Part shown: positions 19,083 through 27,746 of the stretch, piece after piece
How the letters are laid out: each line of letters starts with the position of its first letter
Position numbering within the stretch: position 1 is the first letter of the stretch
Origin: Bradyrhizobiaceae bacterium
GTDB lineage: Bacteria > Pseudomonadota > Alphaproteobacteria > Rhizobiales > Xanthobacteraceae
NCBI GenBank assembly: GCA_020853885.1
Contig: JADYXZ010000009.1
Coordinates: 1 to 64,000 of the forward strand
Direction: 5' to 3'
Length of the DNA: 64,000 nucleotides
Position numbers and translations under genes: made by a program
The notes under the pieces: model-generated
What the model was told of the DNA's origin: nothing
The model's input: the letters and a program-made list of their open reading frames with translations, nothing else
Databases searched by the model: none

Positions 19083-19994
19083 TCACAAGCGATAGATCCG
19101 CACTGCGTTGTCGTGGAACAGCGCGCGCTGCTCGGCGAGCGGCCGGTCGGCGACCGCGGCGCGGAAGCCGTCGTAGATCGTCTCGAACGTGCCGACGATG
19201 CCATCCACCGGGAAATTGCTCGCGAACATGGCGCGCTCCGGCCCGAAGATCGCAATGGCGTCGCGGATCACCGGCCCGTTCGATTCGAGCGTCCAGGGCC
19301 GGCCCGGCTCGCCGAGGCCCGACACCTTGATCGCGACGTTCGGGTGCTCCGCAGCCCGCTCCAGCGCGCGGCGCCAGCCGGCGAGGCCCGCGGGGCTGCG
19401 GTCGGACGGCAGGCCCGTGTGCACGATCACGATCTGCGTGCGCGGGAAGTCGGCGGCGAGCTCGGCGAGCGCCTCCATGTGCCACCACGGGGTCTGGATG
19501 TCGCAGGAGAAGCCGTAGCGTTCGAGCAGCGCGTAGCCGCGCCGCCATTCCGGATCGTCCATGGAGCCGGGCGCGCCGCGCTTCGCCTCGCGCGGGTCGG
19601 CCGCGGCCGCGGGAAAATTGCGGATGCCGCGGGCGAGCGGGCTCGCGGCGTGGCCCGCGAGCACCGCCTCGATGTCCGCGCGCGCGGGCCAGGCCGCGCC
19701 CACGAGCGCGGTCGGCAGGCCGAATTCGGCCGCGACCGTCTCGACGAAGCGCGTCTCGGCCACGGGGTCGCGCGGATCGAACCAGGCTTCCTCGTGCACG
19801 GTCTTGACCACGCGGTTCGCGCCCGCGTCGCGCCGGTAGTCCGGCGGCATGTAGTTGCGCTTGATCGCCGAATAGTCGCCGTAGCGGAAATGCACCGGCT
19901 CGGGGTCGCACAGCCACGGGTAATAGTGCCGGTCGAGCCGCCAGAAATGCTGGTGGCAGTCGGCAATGGGGAGCGCGGCTTGCTCGTCGCTCAC
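19083..19994 (-). CDS. Amidohydrolase-2 (TIM-barrel) hydrolase
   Basis: A 303-residue metal-dependent hydrolase of the COG3618/lactonase group. The N-terminal metal motif ADCHQHFW is present, with VHTGLPSDRS in mid-barrel and FASNFPVDG near the C terminus. ATG codons downstream would lose the HQH motif, so GTG at 19994 is chosen (VSDEQAALP); it lies 10 bases after the fdsA stop, so it is probably co-transcribed with fdsBA. Relatives hydrolyse sugar lactones or aromatic-pathway lactones; the link to formate oxidation is unclear. Confidence 0.82.
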   Translation of the reverse strand: MSDEQAALPIADCHQHFWRLDRHYYPWLCDPEPVHFRYGDYSAIKRNYMPPDYRRDAGANRVVKTVHEEAWFDPRDPVAETRFVETVAAEFGLPTALVGAAWPARADIEAVLAGHAASPLARGIRNFPAAAADPREAKRGAPGSMDDPEWRRGYALLERYGFSCDIQTPWWHMEALAELAADFPRTQIVIVHTGLPSDRSPAGLAGWRRALERAAEHPNVAIKVSGLGEPGRPWTLESNGPVIRDAIAIFGPERAMFASNFPVDGIVGTFETIYDGFRAAVADRPLAEQRALFHDNAVRIYRL

Positions 19995-20004
19995 CGGGCG
20001 CCGG

Positions 20005-22821
20005 CTATTCCGCCGCCTCGCTGACGGCGCCGGCGCGCTCGATGCGGGCGGCGCAGAACTTGAACTCCGGAATCTTGCCGAACGGATCGAGCTGCGGATT
20101 GGTGAGGATGTTCGCCGCCGCCTCCACGTAAGCGAACGGAATGAATACGACGCCGTCGGGCACGGCATCGTCCTGACGGGCGAAGAGCTCGATCGCGCCG
20201 CGGCGCGTGATCACGCGCAGGCGGTCGCCGGGTGCCACGCCGAGGCGCGCAAGCTCCCTGCGCGAGAGCGCCGCGATCGCTCCCGGCTCCAGCGCATCGA
20301 GCACGCTCGCACGCCGCGTCATGGCGCCGGTGTGCCAGTGCTCGAGCTGGCGGCCGGTGGTGAGGATGAAGGGATATTCGGCGTCCGGCACTTCGGCCGG
20401 CGGCGTGAGCTTGGCCGCCACCAGCTTGCCGAGCCCGCCCGGCCGCGGGAAGCCGTCGGAGAACACCACGTCCCTGCCCGGCTTGTCGGGCGCGTCGCAG
20501 GGATAGGTGACGGCGTCCTCACGTTCGAGCCGGTCCCAGGTGATGTTGTCGAGCGACGGCATCATGGACGCCATCTCCTCGTAGATGTCCGCCGGGCCCT
20601 TGTAGTTCCACTTCAGGCCGATGCGGCGGGCGATCTCCTGCGTGATCCACCAGTCGAGCCTGGCTTCGCCGGGCAGTGGCAGCGCGGCGCGGCCCATCTG
20701 CACCTGGCGGTTGGTGTTGGTCACCGTGCCGTCCTTCTCCGGCCAGGCGGAGGCGGGCAGGATCACGTCGGCATAGACCGCGGTCTCGGTGAGGAAGAGG
20801 TCCTGCACCACGAGATGCTCGAGGTGCGCGAGTGCTTCGCGGGCGTGGTTGAGGTCGGGGTCGGACATCGCCGGGTTCTCGCCCATGATGTACATGCCCC
20901 GGATCTCGCCGGCGTGGATCGCGTCCATGATCTCGACGACGGTGAGCCCGCGCTTGGGATCGAGCGTCGTGCCCCAGGCGTCTTCGTACTTCGCGCGGAT
21001 GTCGGGGTTCTCCACCGACTTGTAGTCGGGGAAGAACATCGGGATCAGGCCGGCGTCGGAGGCGCCCTGCACGTTGTTTTGACCGCGCAGCGGATGCAGG
21101 CCGGTGCCGGGACGGCCGACATGGCCGCAGGTGAGCGCGAGCGCAATCAGGCAGCGGGCGTTGTCGGTGCCGTGGGTGTGCTGCGACACACCCATGCCCC
21201 AGAAGATGATGGCGCGCTCGGCGCGGGCATAGGTGCGGGCCACGGTGCGCAGCGTGTCGGCGTCGATGCCGCAGATCGGCGCCATCTCCTCGGGCGTGAA
21301 CTGCCTGACGTGCTCCTTCAGCGCCTCGAAGCCCTCGGTGTAGGTCTGCACGTACTGGCGGTCGTAGAGCTCCTCGCCGATGATGACGTTGAGCAGGGCG
21401 TTGAGCATCGCGACGTCCGTGCCCGGCGTGAACTGGAGCATGTGCGCCGCGTGGCGCTTCAGCGCGTGGCCGCGCGGGTCCATGACGATGAGCTTGGTGC
21501 CGCGCTTGGCCGCCTGCTTGAAGAAGGTGGCGGCGACCGGATGATTCTCGGTCGGGTTCGAGCCGATCACGACGATGACGTCGGAGTTCCTGCACTCGTT
21601 GAAGGTGGCGGTCACGGCCGCGGAACCGACGCCCTCGATCAACGCCGCCACGGACGAAGCGTGGCAGAGGCGGGTGCAGTGGTCGACATTGTTGGTGCCG
21701 AAGCCCGTGCGCACGAGCTTCTGGAAGAGGTAGGCTTCCTCGTTCGAGCCCTTGGCGGAGCCGAAGCCGGCGAGCGCCTTGGAGCCGTGCGTGTCGCGGA
21801 TATTCTTGAGGCCGGCGGCGGCGCGGTCAAGCGCCTCTTCCCAGGTGGCGGGACGGAAGTGGGTCCAGGGATTGGTCGGATCGATGATCTCGTGCGGGAT
21901 CTTCGGCACGCCGTCCTTGCGGATCATCGGCTGCTTCAGGCGTTCGGGATTGTGCACGTAGTCGAAGCCGAAGCGGCCCTTCACGCAGAGGCGGTTCTCG
22001 TTCGCCGGGCCGTTCTTGCCGGTGACGTAGAGCAGCTTGTCGTCCTTGATGTGATAGGTGAGCTGGCAGCCGACGCCGCAATAGGGGCAGACGGAGTGCA
22101 CCTGCCGGTCGGGGAACCCGGTACGGACGTTCTGCTCGTTCACGAGCGTCGCCGGCATCAGCGCGCCGGTGGGGCACGCCTGCACGCACTCGCCGCAACC
22201 AACGCAGGTTGAGTTGCCCATCGGGTCGTCGAAGTCGAACACGATCTTCTCGTGGCCGCCGCGGCCGGCCATGCCGATCACATCGTTCACCTGCACCTCG
22301 CGGCAGGCGCGGACGCAGAGATTGCACTGGATGCAGGCGTCGAGGTTCACCGCCATCGCCGGGTGCGAGCGGTCGGGCGCGGGCGACGCCGCGCGCGCCG
22401 GGAAGCGGCTGACCGCGACGTCCATGCGGTCGGTCCAGGCCCAGAATTTGGAGCGCGGATCGTGCGCCTCGGTCTCGCGGTCGGGCTGGTCGGCGAGCAG
22501 GAGCTCGAAGACCATCTTGCGCGAGGCTTTCGCGCGCTCGGACGCAGTCTTCACCTTCATGCCCGGCGCGGGCGTGCGGATGCAGCTTGCGGCCAGCACG
22601 CGCTCGCCCTCGATCTCGACCATGCAGGCGCGGCAATTGCCGTCGGGCCGGTAGCCGGGCTCGGGCGAATAGCAGAGGTGCGGAATCTCGGTGCCGAGGC
22701 GGCTCGCCACCTGCCAGATGATCTCGCCCGCACGCGCCTCGACCTCGACGCCATCAAGGGAGAACTTGACCGGTTCCGCCTTCTTCGGCGCGGGCGTGTC
22801 GCCGCCAGATGTCTTGCTCAT
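20005..22821 (-). CDS. fdsA: NAD-dependent formate dehydrogenase, molybdenum subunit alpha
   Basis: A 938-residue catalytic subunit that oxidises formate to CO2 in the cytoplasm. Domain order: [2Fe-2S] ferredoxin-like domain (Cys50, 63, 66, 80), His/Cys-rich and two [4Fe-4S] ferredoxin segments (CIQCNLCVRAC, CVGCGECVQACP), then the Mo-bis-MGD domain starting CPYCGVGC. The molybdenum ligand is Cys386 in HCTRLCHASS, the same position as in Rhodobacter capsulatus FdsA. It follows fdsB after 136 bases containing two palindromic repeats. The ending AGAVSEAAE abuts the amidohydrolase. The chaperones fdsC/fdhD and the small subunit fdsD are not adjacent. Confidence 0.96.
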   Translation of the reverse strand: MSKTSGGDTPAPKKAEPVKFSLDGVEVEARAGEIIWQVASRLGTEIPHLCYSPEPGYRPDGNCRACMVEIEGERVLAASCIRTPAPGMKVKTASERAKASRKMVFELLLADQPDRETEAHDPRSKFWAWTDRMDVAVSRFPARAASPAPDRSHPAMAVNLDACIQCNLCVRACREVQVNDVIGMAGRGGHEKIVFDFDDPMGNSTCVGCGECVQACPTGALMPATLVNEQNVRTGFPDRQVHSVCPYCGVGCQLTYHIKDDKLLYVTGKNGPANENRLCVKGRFGFDYVHNPERLKQPMIRKDGVPKIPHEIIDPTNPWTHFRPATWEEALDRAAAGLKNIRDTHGSKALAGFGSAKGSNEEAYLFQKLVRTGFGTNNVDHCTRLCHASSVAALIEGVGSAAVTATFNECRNSDVIVVIGSNPTENHPVAATFFKQAAKRGTKLIVMDPRGHALKRHAAHMLQFTPGTDVAMLNALLNVIIGEELYDRQYVQTYTEGFEALKEHVRQFTPEEMAPICGIDADTLRTVARTYARAERAIIFWGMGVSQHTHGTDNARCLIALALTCGHVGRPGTGLHPLRGQNNVQGASDAGLIPMFFPDYKSVENPDIRAKYEDAWGTTLDPKRGLTVVEIMDAIHAGEIRGMYIMGENPAMSDPDLNHAREALAHLEHLVVQDLFLTETAVYADVILPASAWPEKDGTVTNTNRQVQMGRAALPLPGEARLDWWITQEIARRIGLKWNYKGPADIYEEMASMMPSLDNITWDRLEREDAVTYPCDAPDKPGRDVVFSDGFPRPGGLGKLVAAKLTPPAEVPDAEYPFILTTGRQLEHWHTGAMTRRASVLDALEPGAIAALSRRELARLGVAPGDRLRVITRRGAIELFARQDDAVPDGVVFIPFAYVEAAANILTNPQLDPFGKIPEFKFCAARIERAGAVSEAAE

Positions 22822-22838
22822 CGCGTCACCTTTTCGTC

Positions 22839-22887
22839 GCCCTCATCCTTCGAGACGCCCGCTGCGCGGGCTCCTCAGGATGAGGGC
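22839..22887. repeat. Palindromic repeat, family B
   Basis: GCCCTCATCCTTCGAGACGC pairs with GCTCCTCAGGATGAGGGC; a run of six T follows on the + strand. It lies in the fdsB-fdsA spacer, where on the minus-strand transcript it would form a strong hairpin that could tune fdsA expression. A second copy follows at once. Confidence 0.8.
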
Positions 22888-22896
22888 TTTTTTCCC

Positions 22897-22946
22897 GCCT
22901 CATGGTGAGGAGCCGCGCGAAGCGCGGCGTCTCGAACCATGAGGTC
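22897..22946. repeat. Palindromic repeat, family B, second copy
   Basis: Variant with arms GCCTCATGGTGAGGAGCC and GTCTCGAACCATGAGG, ten bases from the previous copy. It is the CATGGTGAGGAGC subtype also seen at 25853-25903. Confidence 0.8.
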
Positions 22947-22957
22947 GGCCAATTTCA

Positions 22958-24673
22958 TCACCACGTTCCCAAAGACTTTGTGAGGTCGTCGCGGAAATAC
23001 TTCAGCACGCTTTGCAGCGGATTGGGCGCGGCCTGGCCAAGGCCGCAGATCGAGGCGTCGCGCATCGCAGCCGACAGCTCGTTCAACAGCGCCTCGTCCC
23101 AGGGACCCTGGCTCATCAGCTTCGCTGCCTTCTCGGTTCCGACGCGGCATGGCGTGCACTGGCCGCAGGATTCGTCCTCGAAGAAGCGCATGAGATTGAG
23201 CGCCACGGCCTTCATGTCGTCCTTGTCGGACAGAATGACAACCGCGTGCGAGCCGACGAAGCAGCCGTATTTCTCGAGGGTTCCAAAATCGAGCGGGAGA
23301 TCGGCCATCGACGCCGGCAGGATGCCGCCCGACGCGCCGCCTGGCAGATACCCCTTGAAGGTGTGGCCTTCTTCCATGCCGCCGCAGAATTCGTCGATCA
23401 GCTCGCGCACGGTGATGCCCGCGGGCGCGAGCTTGACGCCCGGCTCCTTGACGCGGCCGGAGACGGAGAAGCTGCGGAAGCCCTTGCGTTCGTGGCGGCC
23501 GTGTGACGTGAACCAGGCCGCACCCTTCTCGATGATGTCGCGGACCCAGAACATGGTCTCCACGTTCTGCTCGAGCGTCGGGCGGCCGAACAGTCCGACC
23601 TGCGCCACGTAGGGCGGGCGATGGCGCGGCAGGCCGCGCTTGCCCTCGATGCTCTCGATCATCGCCGACTCTTCGCCGCAGATATAGGCGCCGGCGCCGC
23701 GGCGGAGATGGATCTTCGTGTGCCGGGAAAGCCCGGCCTTCTCGACTTCGGCGATCTCTGCTTCGAGCATCAGCCGAACCTCGGGATATTCGTCGCGGAT
23801 GTAGATATAGACCTCGGCCGCCTCGACGACCCAGGCGGCGATCAGCACGCCTTCGAGGAAACGATGCGGATCGCGCTCGAGATAGTAGCGGTCCTTGAAG
23901 GTGCCGGGCTCGCCCTCGTCGGCGTTCACCGCCATCAGGCGCGGCGCGGGCTCGGCGCGCACGAGCGACCACTTGCGGCCGGTGGGGAAGCCGGCGCCGC
24001 CGAGGCCGCGCAGGCCGGCGTCGCTGACGACGGCGATGATGTCGTCGCGCGTGCTGTTGCCCTCGAGGCAGGCGTTGAGCAGGCGATAGCCGCCCTCGGC
24101 CTGATAGACCGCGAACGGCTTCGGCGTCGGGAAGGCATGCGCGTGCGCGCCTTCGTTCACCGCTGCCGATACCTTCTCCGGCGTGGCGGCGAAAGTCTGC
24201 ATATGGCCGACGGCAACGACCGGCGCGCGGTCGCAGGCGCCCATGCACGGCGCGCGCACGACGCGCACATCGCGGCCGAGCTTCGCCGGCAACTCCGCGA
24301 GCAGTTTTTCCGCGCCGCGCATGGCGCAGGACAGCGAGTCGCAGACCCGCACGGTGATCGCCGGCGGGACGGCATCGCCTTCCGTCACGACGTCGAAGTG
24401 CGAATAGAAGGTCGCGACCTCATAGACCTCGGTGAGCGCGAGCTTCATCTCGGCGGCGAGCGCCGCGAGATGCGCGGCGGACAGATGCCCGTACTTGTCC
24501 TGGATGAGATGCAGGTGCTCGATCAGCAGGTCGCGGCGGCGCGGACGTTCGCCGAGCAGCGCCCGCACTTCCTCGAGCGCCTTGGGGTCGACCTGGCGGC
24601 CCTTCGGCGTCTTCGGCGGGCGGCGGCGACCACTGCCGCCGGCGGGCGGATGCTGGCTGGGGCGAACGTTCAT
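22958..24673 (-). CDS. fdsB: NAD-dependent formate dehydrogenase, fused gamma-beta subunit
   Basis: A 571-residue fusion of a NuoE-like [2Fe-2S] thioredoxin domain (about 30-185, with VRVCDSLSCAMRGAEKLL and APCMGACDRAP) and a NuoF-like diaphorase domain (GLRGLGGAGFPTGRKW, NADEGEPGTFKDR, GAGAYICGEESAMIESIEG, [4Fe-4S] ESCGQCTPCRVGT). It passes electrons from FdsA to NAD+. In R. capsulatus the gamma and beta parts are separate genes, so the fusion is notable, though it occurs elsewhere. ATG at 24673 is preferred to GTG at 24679 because AAGGAAGG lies five bases upstream. First gene of fdsB-fdsA-amidohydrolase, divergent from a LysR gene. Confidence 0.93.
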   Translation of the reverse strand: MNVRPSQHPPAGGSGRRRPPKTPKGRQVDPKALEEVRALLGERPRRRDLLIEHLHLIQDKYGHLSAAHLAALAAEMKLALTEVYEVATFYSHFDVVTEGDAVPPAITVRVCDSLSCAMRGAEKLLAELPAKLGRDVRVVRAPCMGACDRAPVVAVGHMQTFAATPEKVSAAVNEGAHAHAFPTPKPFAVYQAEGGYRLLNACLEGNSTRDDIIAVVSDAGLRGLGGAGFPTGRKWSLVRAEPAPRLMAVNADEGEPGTFKDRYYLERDPHRFLEGVLIAAWVVEAAEVYIYIRDEYPEVRLMLEAEIAEVEKAGLSRHTKIHLRRGAGAYICGEESAMIESIEGKRGLPRHRPPYVAQVGLFGRPTLEQNVETMFWVRDIIEKGAAWFTSHGRHERKGFRSFSVSGRVKEPGVKLAPAGITVRELIDEFCGGMEEGHTFKGYLPGGASGGILPASMADLPLDFGTLEKYGCFVGSHAVVILSDKDDMKAVALNLMRFFEDESCGQCTPCRVGTEKAAKLMSQGPWDEALLNELSAAMRDASICGLGQAAPNPLQSVLKYFRDDLTKSLGTW

Positions 24674-24800
24674 GAGCACCTTCCTTCTTTAGAAGAAAGC
24701 TGGACTCGTCGATTAAAGACAACCCTGTAATGCTAATCTATTGATTGGAATTGTCTATTGGCGCTATGCTGGCTTGACAATCCTGCAAGAGGCCAAGTCG
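24674..24800. promoter_or_regulatory. Divergent fdsB / lysR control region
   Basis: A 127-base region between the fdsB start and the LysR start, unusually A/T-rich. It contains a direct repeat TCTATTG at 24737-24743 and 24754-24760, 17 bases apart, inside a stretch with several T-N11-A arrangements. That is compatible with LysR-type binding, but the exact site is not defined. Confidence 0.4.
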
Positions 24801-25697
24801 TTGATCGACAAGCTTGAATTTCTGCTGGCGCTGGCGCGGGAGCAGCATTTCGGGCGCGCCGCCGACGCCTGCGGGGTGACGCAGCCGACCTTGTCGGCCG
24901 GGATCAAGCAGCTCGAGGAATCGATGGGCGTGCTGCTCGTCAACCGCGGCTCGCGCTTCCACGGGCTCACGCCGGAAGGTGAGCGGGTGCTGGACTGGTC
25001 GCGGCGGATCGTCGGCGACATGCGCGCCATGCGGCAGGAAATCAACACACTGCGGCTCGGGCTTACCGGGCGGCTGCGGATCGCGGCCATTCCCACCGCG
25101 CTCGCGATGGTCGCGGCGCTGACGACGCCGTTCCGCGAGCGGCATCCCAACGTGCAGTTCACCGTCTATTCGCGCACGTCGGAAGACGTGCTCGCGCTCC
25201 TGGAAGATCTCGAGATCGACGCGGGGCTGACCTATCTCGACAACGAGCCGCTCGGCCGCGTGAACACGGTGCCGCTCTATCGCGAGAGCTACCGGCTGCT
25301 GACTTCCGCCGACGCGCCGCTCGGCAACCGCGACCGGGTGACCTGGGCGGAGATCGCCGACGTGCCGCTCTGCCTGCTCACGCCGGACATGCAGAACCGG
25401 CGCATCATCGAGCGCATCTTCCGGAGCGTCGGCGCGGAGTCGCGGCCGATGCTGGAATCGGATTCGATGATCCTCCTGTTCGCGCACGTGCGCACCGGCC
25501 GCTGGGCGAGCGTGATGCCGGAGAAGCTCGCGGCGACGCTCGGGCTCACCGAGACCATGCGGGCGATCCCGATCGTGGAGCCCGACGAAGTGCACACGAT
25601 CGGTCTCGTGGTGCCGGAGCGCGAGCCGATGACGCCACTCACCGCGGCGCTCGCCGCCGAGGCGCAGCGGGTGGCGAAGCAGTTGGAGGGGAGTTAA
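24801..25697 (+). CDS. LysR family regulator, probable regulator of formate dehydrogenase
   Basis: A 298-residue LysR-type activator with an N-terminal winged helix (LEFLLALAREQHFGRAADACGVTQPTLSAGIKQLEESMGVLLVNR) and a co-inducer domain starting about residue 90 (LRIAAIPTALAMVAALT). TTG at 24801 is chosen: AAGAGG lies eight bases upstream, and it gives the common start (L)IDKLEFLLALA. An in-frame TTG at 24741 would add 20 unconserved residues. Divergent placement from fdsBA is the classical layout of a LysR gene and its target. Confidence 0.88.
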   Translation: MIDKLEFLLALAREQHFGRAADACGVTQPTLSAGIKQLEESMGVLLVNRGSRFHGLTPEGERVLDWSRRIVGDMRAMRQEINTLRLGLTGRLRIAAIPTALAMVAALTTPFRERHPNVQFTVYSRTSEDVLALLEDLEIDAGLTYLDNEPLGRVNTVPLYRESYRLLTSADAPLGNRDRVTWAEIADVPLCLLTPDMQNRRIIERIFRSVGAESRPMLESDSMILLFAHVRTGRWASVMPEKLAATLGLTETMRAIPIVEPDEVHTIGLVVPEREPMTPLTAALAAEAQRVAKQLEGS

Positions 25698-25720
25698 TTC
25701 GCCGCCCCGAAAAACATCCT

Positions 25721-25836
25721 GTCACCTCATCCTTCGAGACGCCGCGCACGCAAGTCGGCTTTAGCCGACTTGCGAATTGTTATTGCCGATCTCGGATAGA
25801 TCCGAGATCGGTGCGCGGCTCCTCAAGATGAGGTGA
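25721..25836. repeat. Composite repeat: family B palindrome with nested two-hairpin module
   Basis: Outer arms GTCACCTCATCCTTCGAGAC and GGCTCCTCAAGATGAGGTGAC are a family B palindrome. Its centre holds an extra module of two perfect 12-bp hairpins: 25749-25760 with 25763-25774 (CGCAAGTCGGCT arm) and 25786-25797 with 25800-25811 (CCGATCTCGGAT arm). The same composite recurs at 37616-37726. Confidence 0.85.
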
Positions 25837-25852
25837 CAGTATGAGCGAAAGC

Positions 25853-25903
25853 GCCCTCATGGTGAGGAGCGCCGCGAAGCGGCGCATCTCGAACCATGAG
25901 GGC
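25853..25903. repeat. Palindromic repeat, family B
   Basis: GCCCTCATGGTGAGGAGCGC pairs with GCGCATCTCGAACCATGAGGGC. It ends eight bases before the fhs stop codon, so a convergent transcript from the lysR gene would meet it. Confidence 0.8.
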
Positions 25904-25910
25904 ACAACTC

Positions 25911-27608
25911 TCAGAACAGCCCGACGATCTTGCCGTCGGCATTGACGTCGATGGAATCCGCCGCCGGCACCTTGGGCAGGCCTGGCATGGTCATGATCTC
26001 GCCGCAGATCGCGACGACGAATTCGGCGCCGGCCGACAGCCGCACCTCGCGCACGGGAATGTTGAAGCCCGTAGGCGCGCCCTTGGTGTCCGGATTGGTC
26101 GAGAAGGAATACTGCGTCTTGGCGATGCAGACCGGCAGCTTGCCGAAGCCAAGCTCTTCCCAGGCCTTGAGCTGCTCCTTCACCGCCTTGTCGGCGGTGG
26201 CGTCGTCGGCGCCGTAGATTTCCCTGGCGATCGTGCGGATCTTTTCGAACAGCGGCATGTCGTCGGGATAGAGGAGCTTCAGGTTCGCCTTGCCCGCGTC
26301 GATGACCTTGACCACCGCGCGCGCAACATCCGCCGCGCCCTCGCCGCCCATGGCCCAGTGATCGGCCATCAGGGCTTCCACGCCGAGGGCATTGCACTTC
26401 TCCTTCACCAGCGCGATTTCCGCGTCGGTATCGGCGGAGAAACGGTTAATCGACACCACCGCCGGCAGGCCGAACTTCTTCACGTTCTCGATGTGGCGCC
26501 GGAGATTGGCGATGCCCGCTTCGAGCGCCTTGAGGTCCTCCTTCTTGAGGTCCTCCTTCTTCACGCCGCCGTGCATCTTAAGCGCGCGGATCGTCGCGAC
26601 GATCACCACGCAGTCGGGCTTCAGCCCGGCTTTCCGACACTTGATGTCCAGGAACTTCTCGGCGCCGAGGTCGGCGCCGAAGCCGGCTTCCGTCACCACA
26701 TAATCGGCGAGCTTGAGCGCGGCAGTTGTCGCCGAAACCGAGTTGCAGCCGTGCGCGATGTTGGCGAAGGGGCCGCCGTGGATGAAGGCGGGCGTGCCCT
26801 CCAGCGTCTGCACGAGGTTCGGCGCGATCGCTTCTTTCAGCAGCACCGTCATCGCGCCGTTCGCGTTCAAGTCCTTCGCGCGCACCGGCTTGCGGTCGCG
26901 GGTATAGGCCACGATGATGTTGCCGAGGCGCTGCTTCAGGTCGTCGATGTCGCGGGCGAGGCAAAAGATCGCCATGACCTCGGAGGCGACGGTGATGTCG
27001 AAACCGGCCTCGCGCGGATAGCCGTTGGCGGCGCCGCCGAGCGAGCAGACGATCTCGCGCAATGCGCGGTCGTTCATATCCATGACGCGGCGCCAGGTCA
27101 CGCGACGGCTGTCGATGCCGAGCGCGTTGCCCCAATAGATATGGTTGTCGATCAGCGCGGCGAGCAGATTGTGTGCGGCGGTGATGGCGTGGAAGTCGCC
27201 GGTGAAGTGGAGATTGATGTCCTCCATCGGCACGACCTGCGCGTAGCCGCCGCCGGCGGCGCCGCCTTTCATGCCGAACGAGGGTCCGAGCGACGGCTCG
27301 CGCAGCGCGCACATCGCCTTCTTGCCGATCACGTTGAGCGCGTCGGTGAGGCCGACCGTCGTCGTGGTCTTGCCTTCGCCCGCCGGCGTCGGCGTGATCG
27401 CGGTGACGAGAATGAGCTTGCCGTCCGGCTTGTTCTTCAGCGACTTGATGTAGTCGAGCGACACCTTGGCCTTGTAGTGGCCGTAGGGCTCGAGATTCTC
27501 TTCCGCGATACCGAGCTTGTCCCGGGCCACGTCGACGATGCGACGTTTCTTGGCGGTCTGGGCGATTTCGATGTCGGATTTCGGATTCTGGTGCTGCGAG
27601 GCGGGCAT
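25911..27608 (-). CDS. fhs: Formate--tetrahydrofolate ligase
   Basis: A 565-residue ATP-dependent ligase making 10-formyl-THF from formate. The ATP loop [16 protein letters not shown] and the family segments [48 protein letters not shown] and [15 protein letters not shown] are present. Residues [10 protein letters not shown] arise from a perfect 15-bp tandem duplication (26531-26545 and 26546-26560), a small insertion. ATG at 27608 starts [12 protein letters not shown]; further upstream the reading enters a repeat. It is the last gene of the oxalate operon and can capture the formate produced there. Confidence 0.96.
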   Translation of the reverse strand: MPASQHQNPKSDIEIAQTAKKRRIVDVARDKLGIAEENLEPYGHYKAKVSLDYIKSLKNKPDGKLILVTAITPTPAGEGKTTTTVGLTDALNVIGKKAMCALREPSLGPSFGMKGGAAGGGYAQVVPMEDINLHFTGDFHAITAAHNLLAALIDNHIYWGNALGIDSRRVTWRRVMDMNDRALREIVCSLGGAANGYPREAGFDITVASEVMAIFCLARDIDDLKQRLGNIIVAYTRDRKPVRAKDLNANGAMTVLLKEAIAPNLVQTLEGTPAFIHGGPFANIAHGCNSVSATTAALKLADYVVTEAGFGADLGAEKFLDIKCRKAGLKPDCVVIVATIRALKMHGGVKKEDLKKEDLKALEAGIANLRRHIENVKKFGLPAVVSINRFSADTDAEIALVKEKCNALGVEALMADHWAMGGEGAADVARAVVKVIDAGKANLKLLYPDDMPLFEKIRTIAREIYGADDATADKAVKEQLKAWEELGFGKLPVCIAKTQYSFSTNPDTKGAPTGFNIPVREVRLSAGAEFVVAICGEIMTMPGLPKVPAADSIDVNADGKIVGLF

Positions 27609-27629
27609 GGGCGCTGGTCCGTTTACATT

Positions 27630-27718
27630 CGTCATGGCCGGACTTGACCCGGCCATCCACGCCTACGGCTGCCGACGGCAGAAAGACGTGGATGCCCGCA
27701 ACAAGCGCGGGCATGACG
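27630..27718. repeat. Palindromic repeat, family D
   Basis: CGTCATGGCCGGACTTGACC-type left hairpin and right hairpin GATGCCCGCAACAAGCGCGG ending CATGACG; about 89 bp. It sits between the formyltransferase-like gene and fhs. A 91-bp relative lies inside the coding frame of the YdiJ-like gene at 62247-62337. Confidence 0.8.
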
Positions 27719-27746
27719 GGGAGGTGTTAAGAGGAATTGCTCATCA

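Noticed and set aside
19966..22212. A 748-codon + strand ORF
   Set aside because: Antisense to fdsA, whose cofactor motifs are intact.
24741..24800. Upstream TTG start for the LysR gene
   Set aside because: No ribosome site, unconserved residues, and it lies in the A/T-rich control region; TTG 24801 has AAGAGG upstream.
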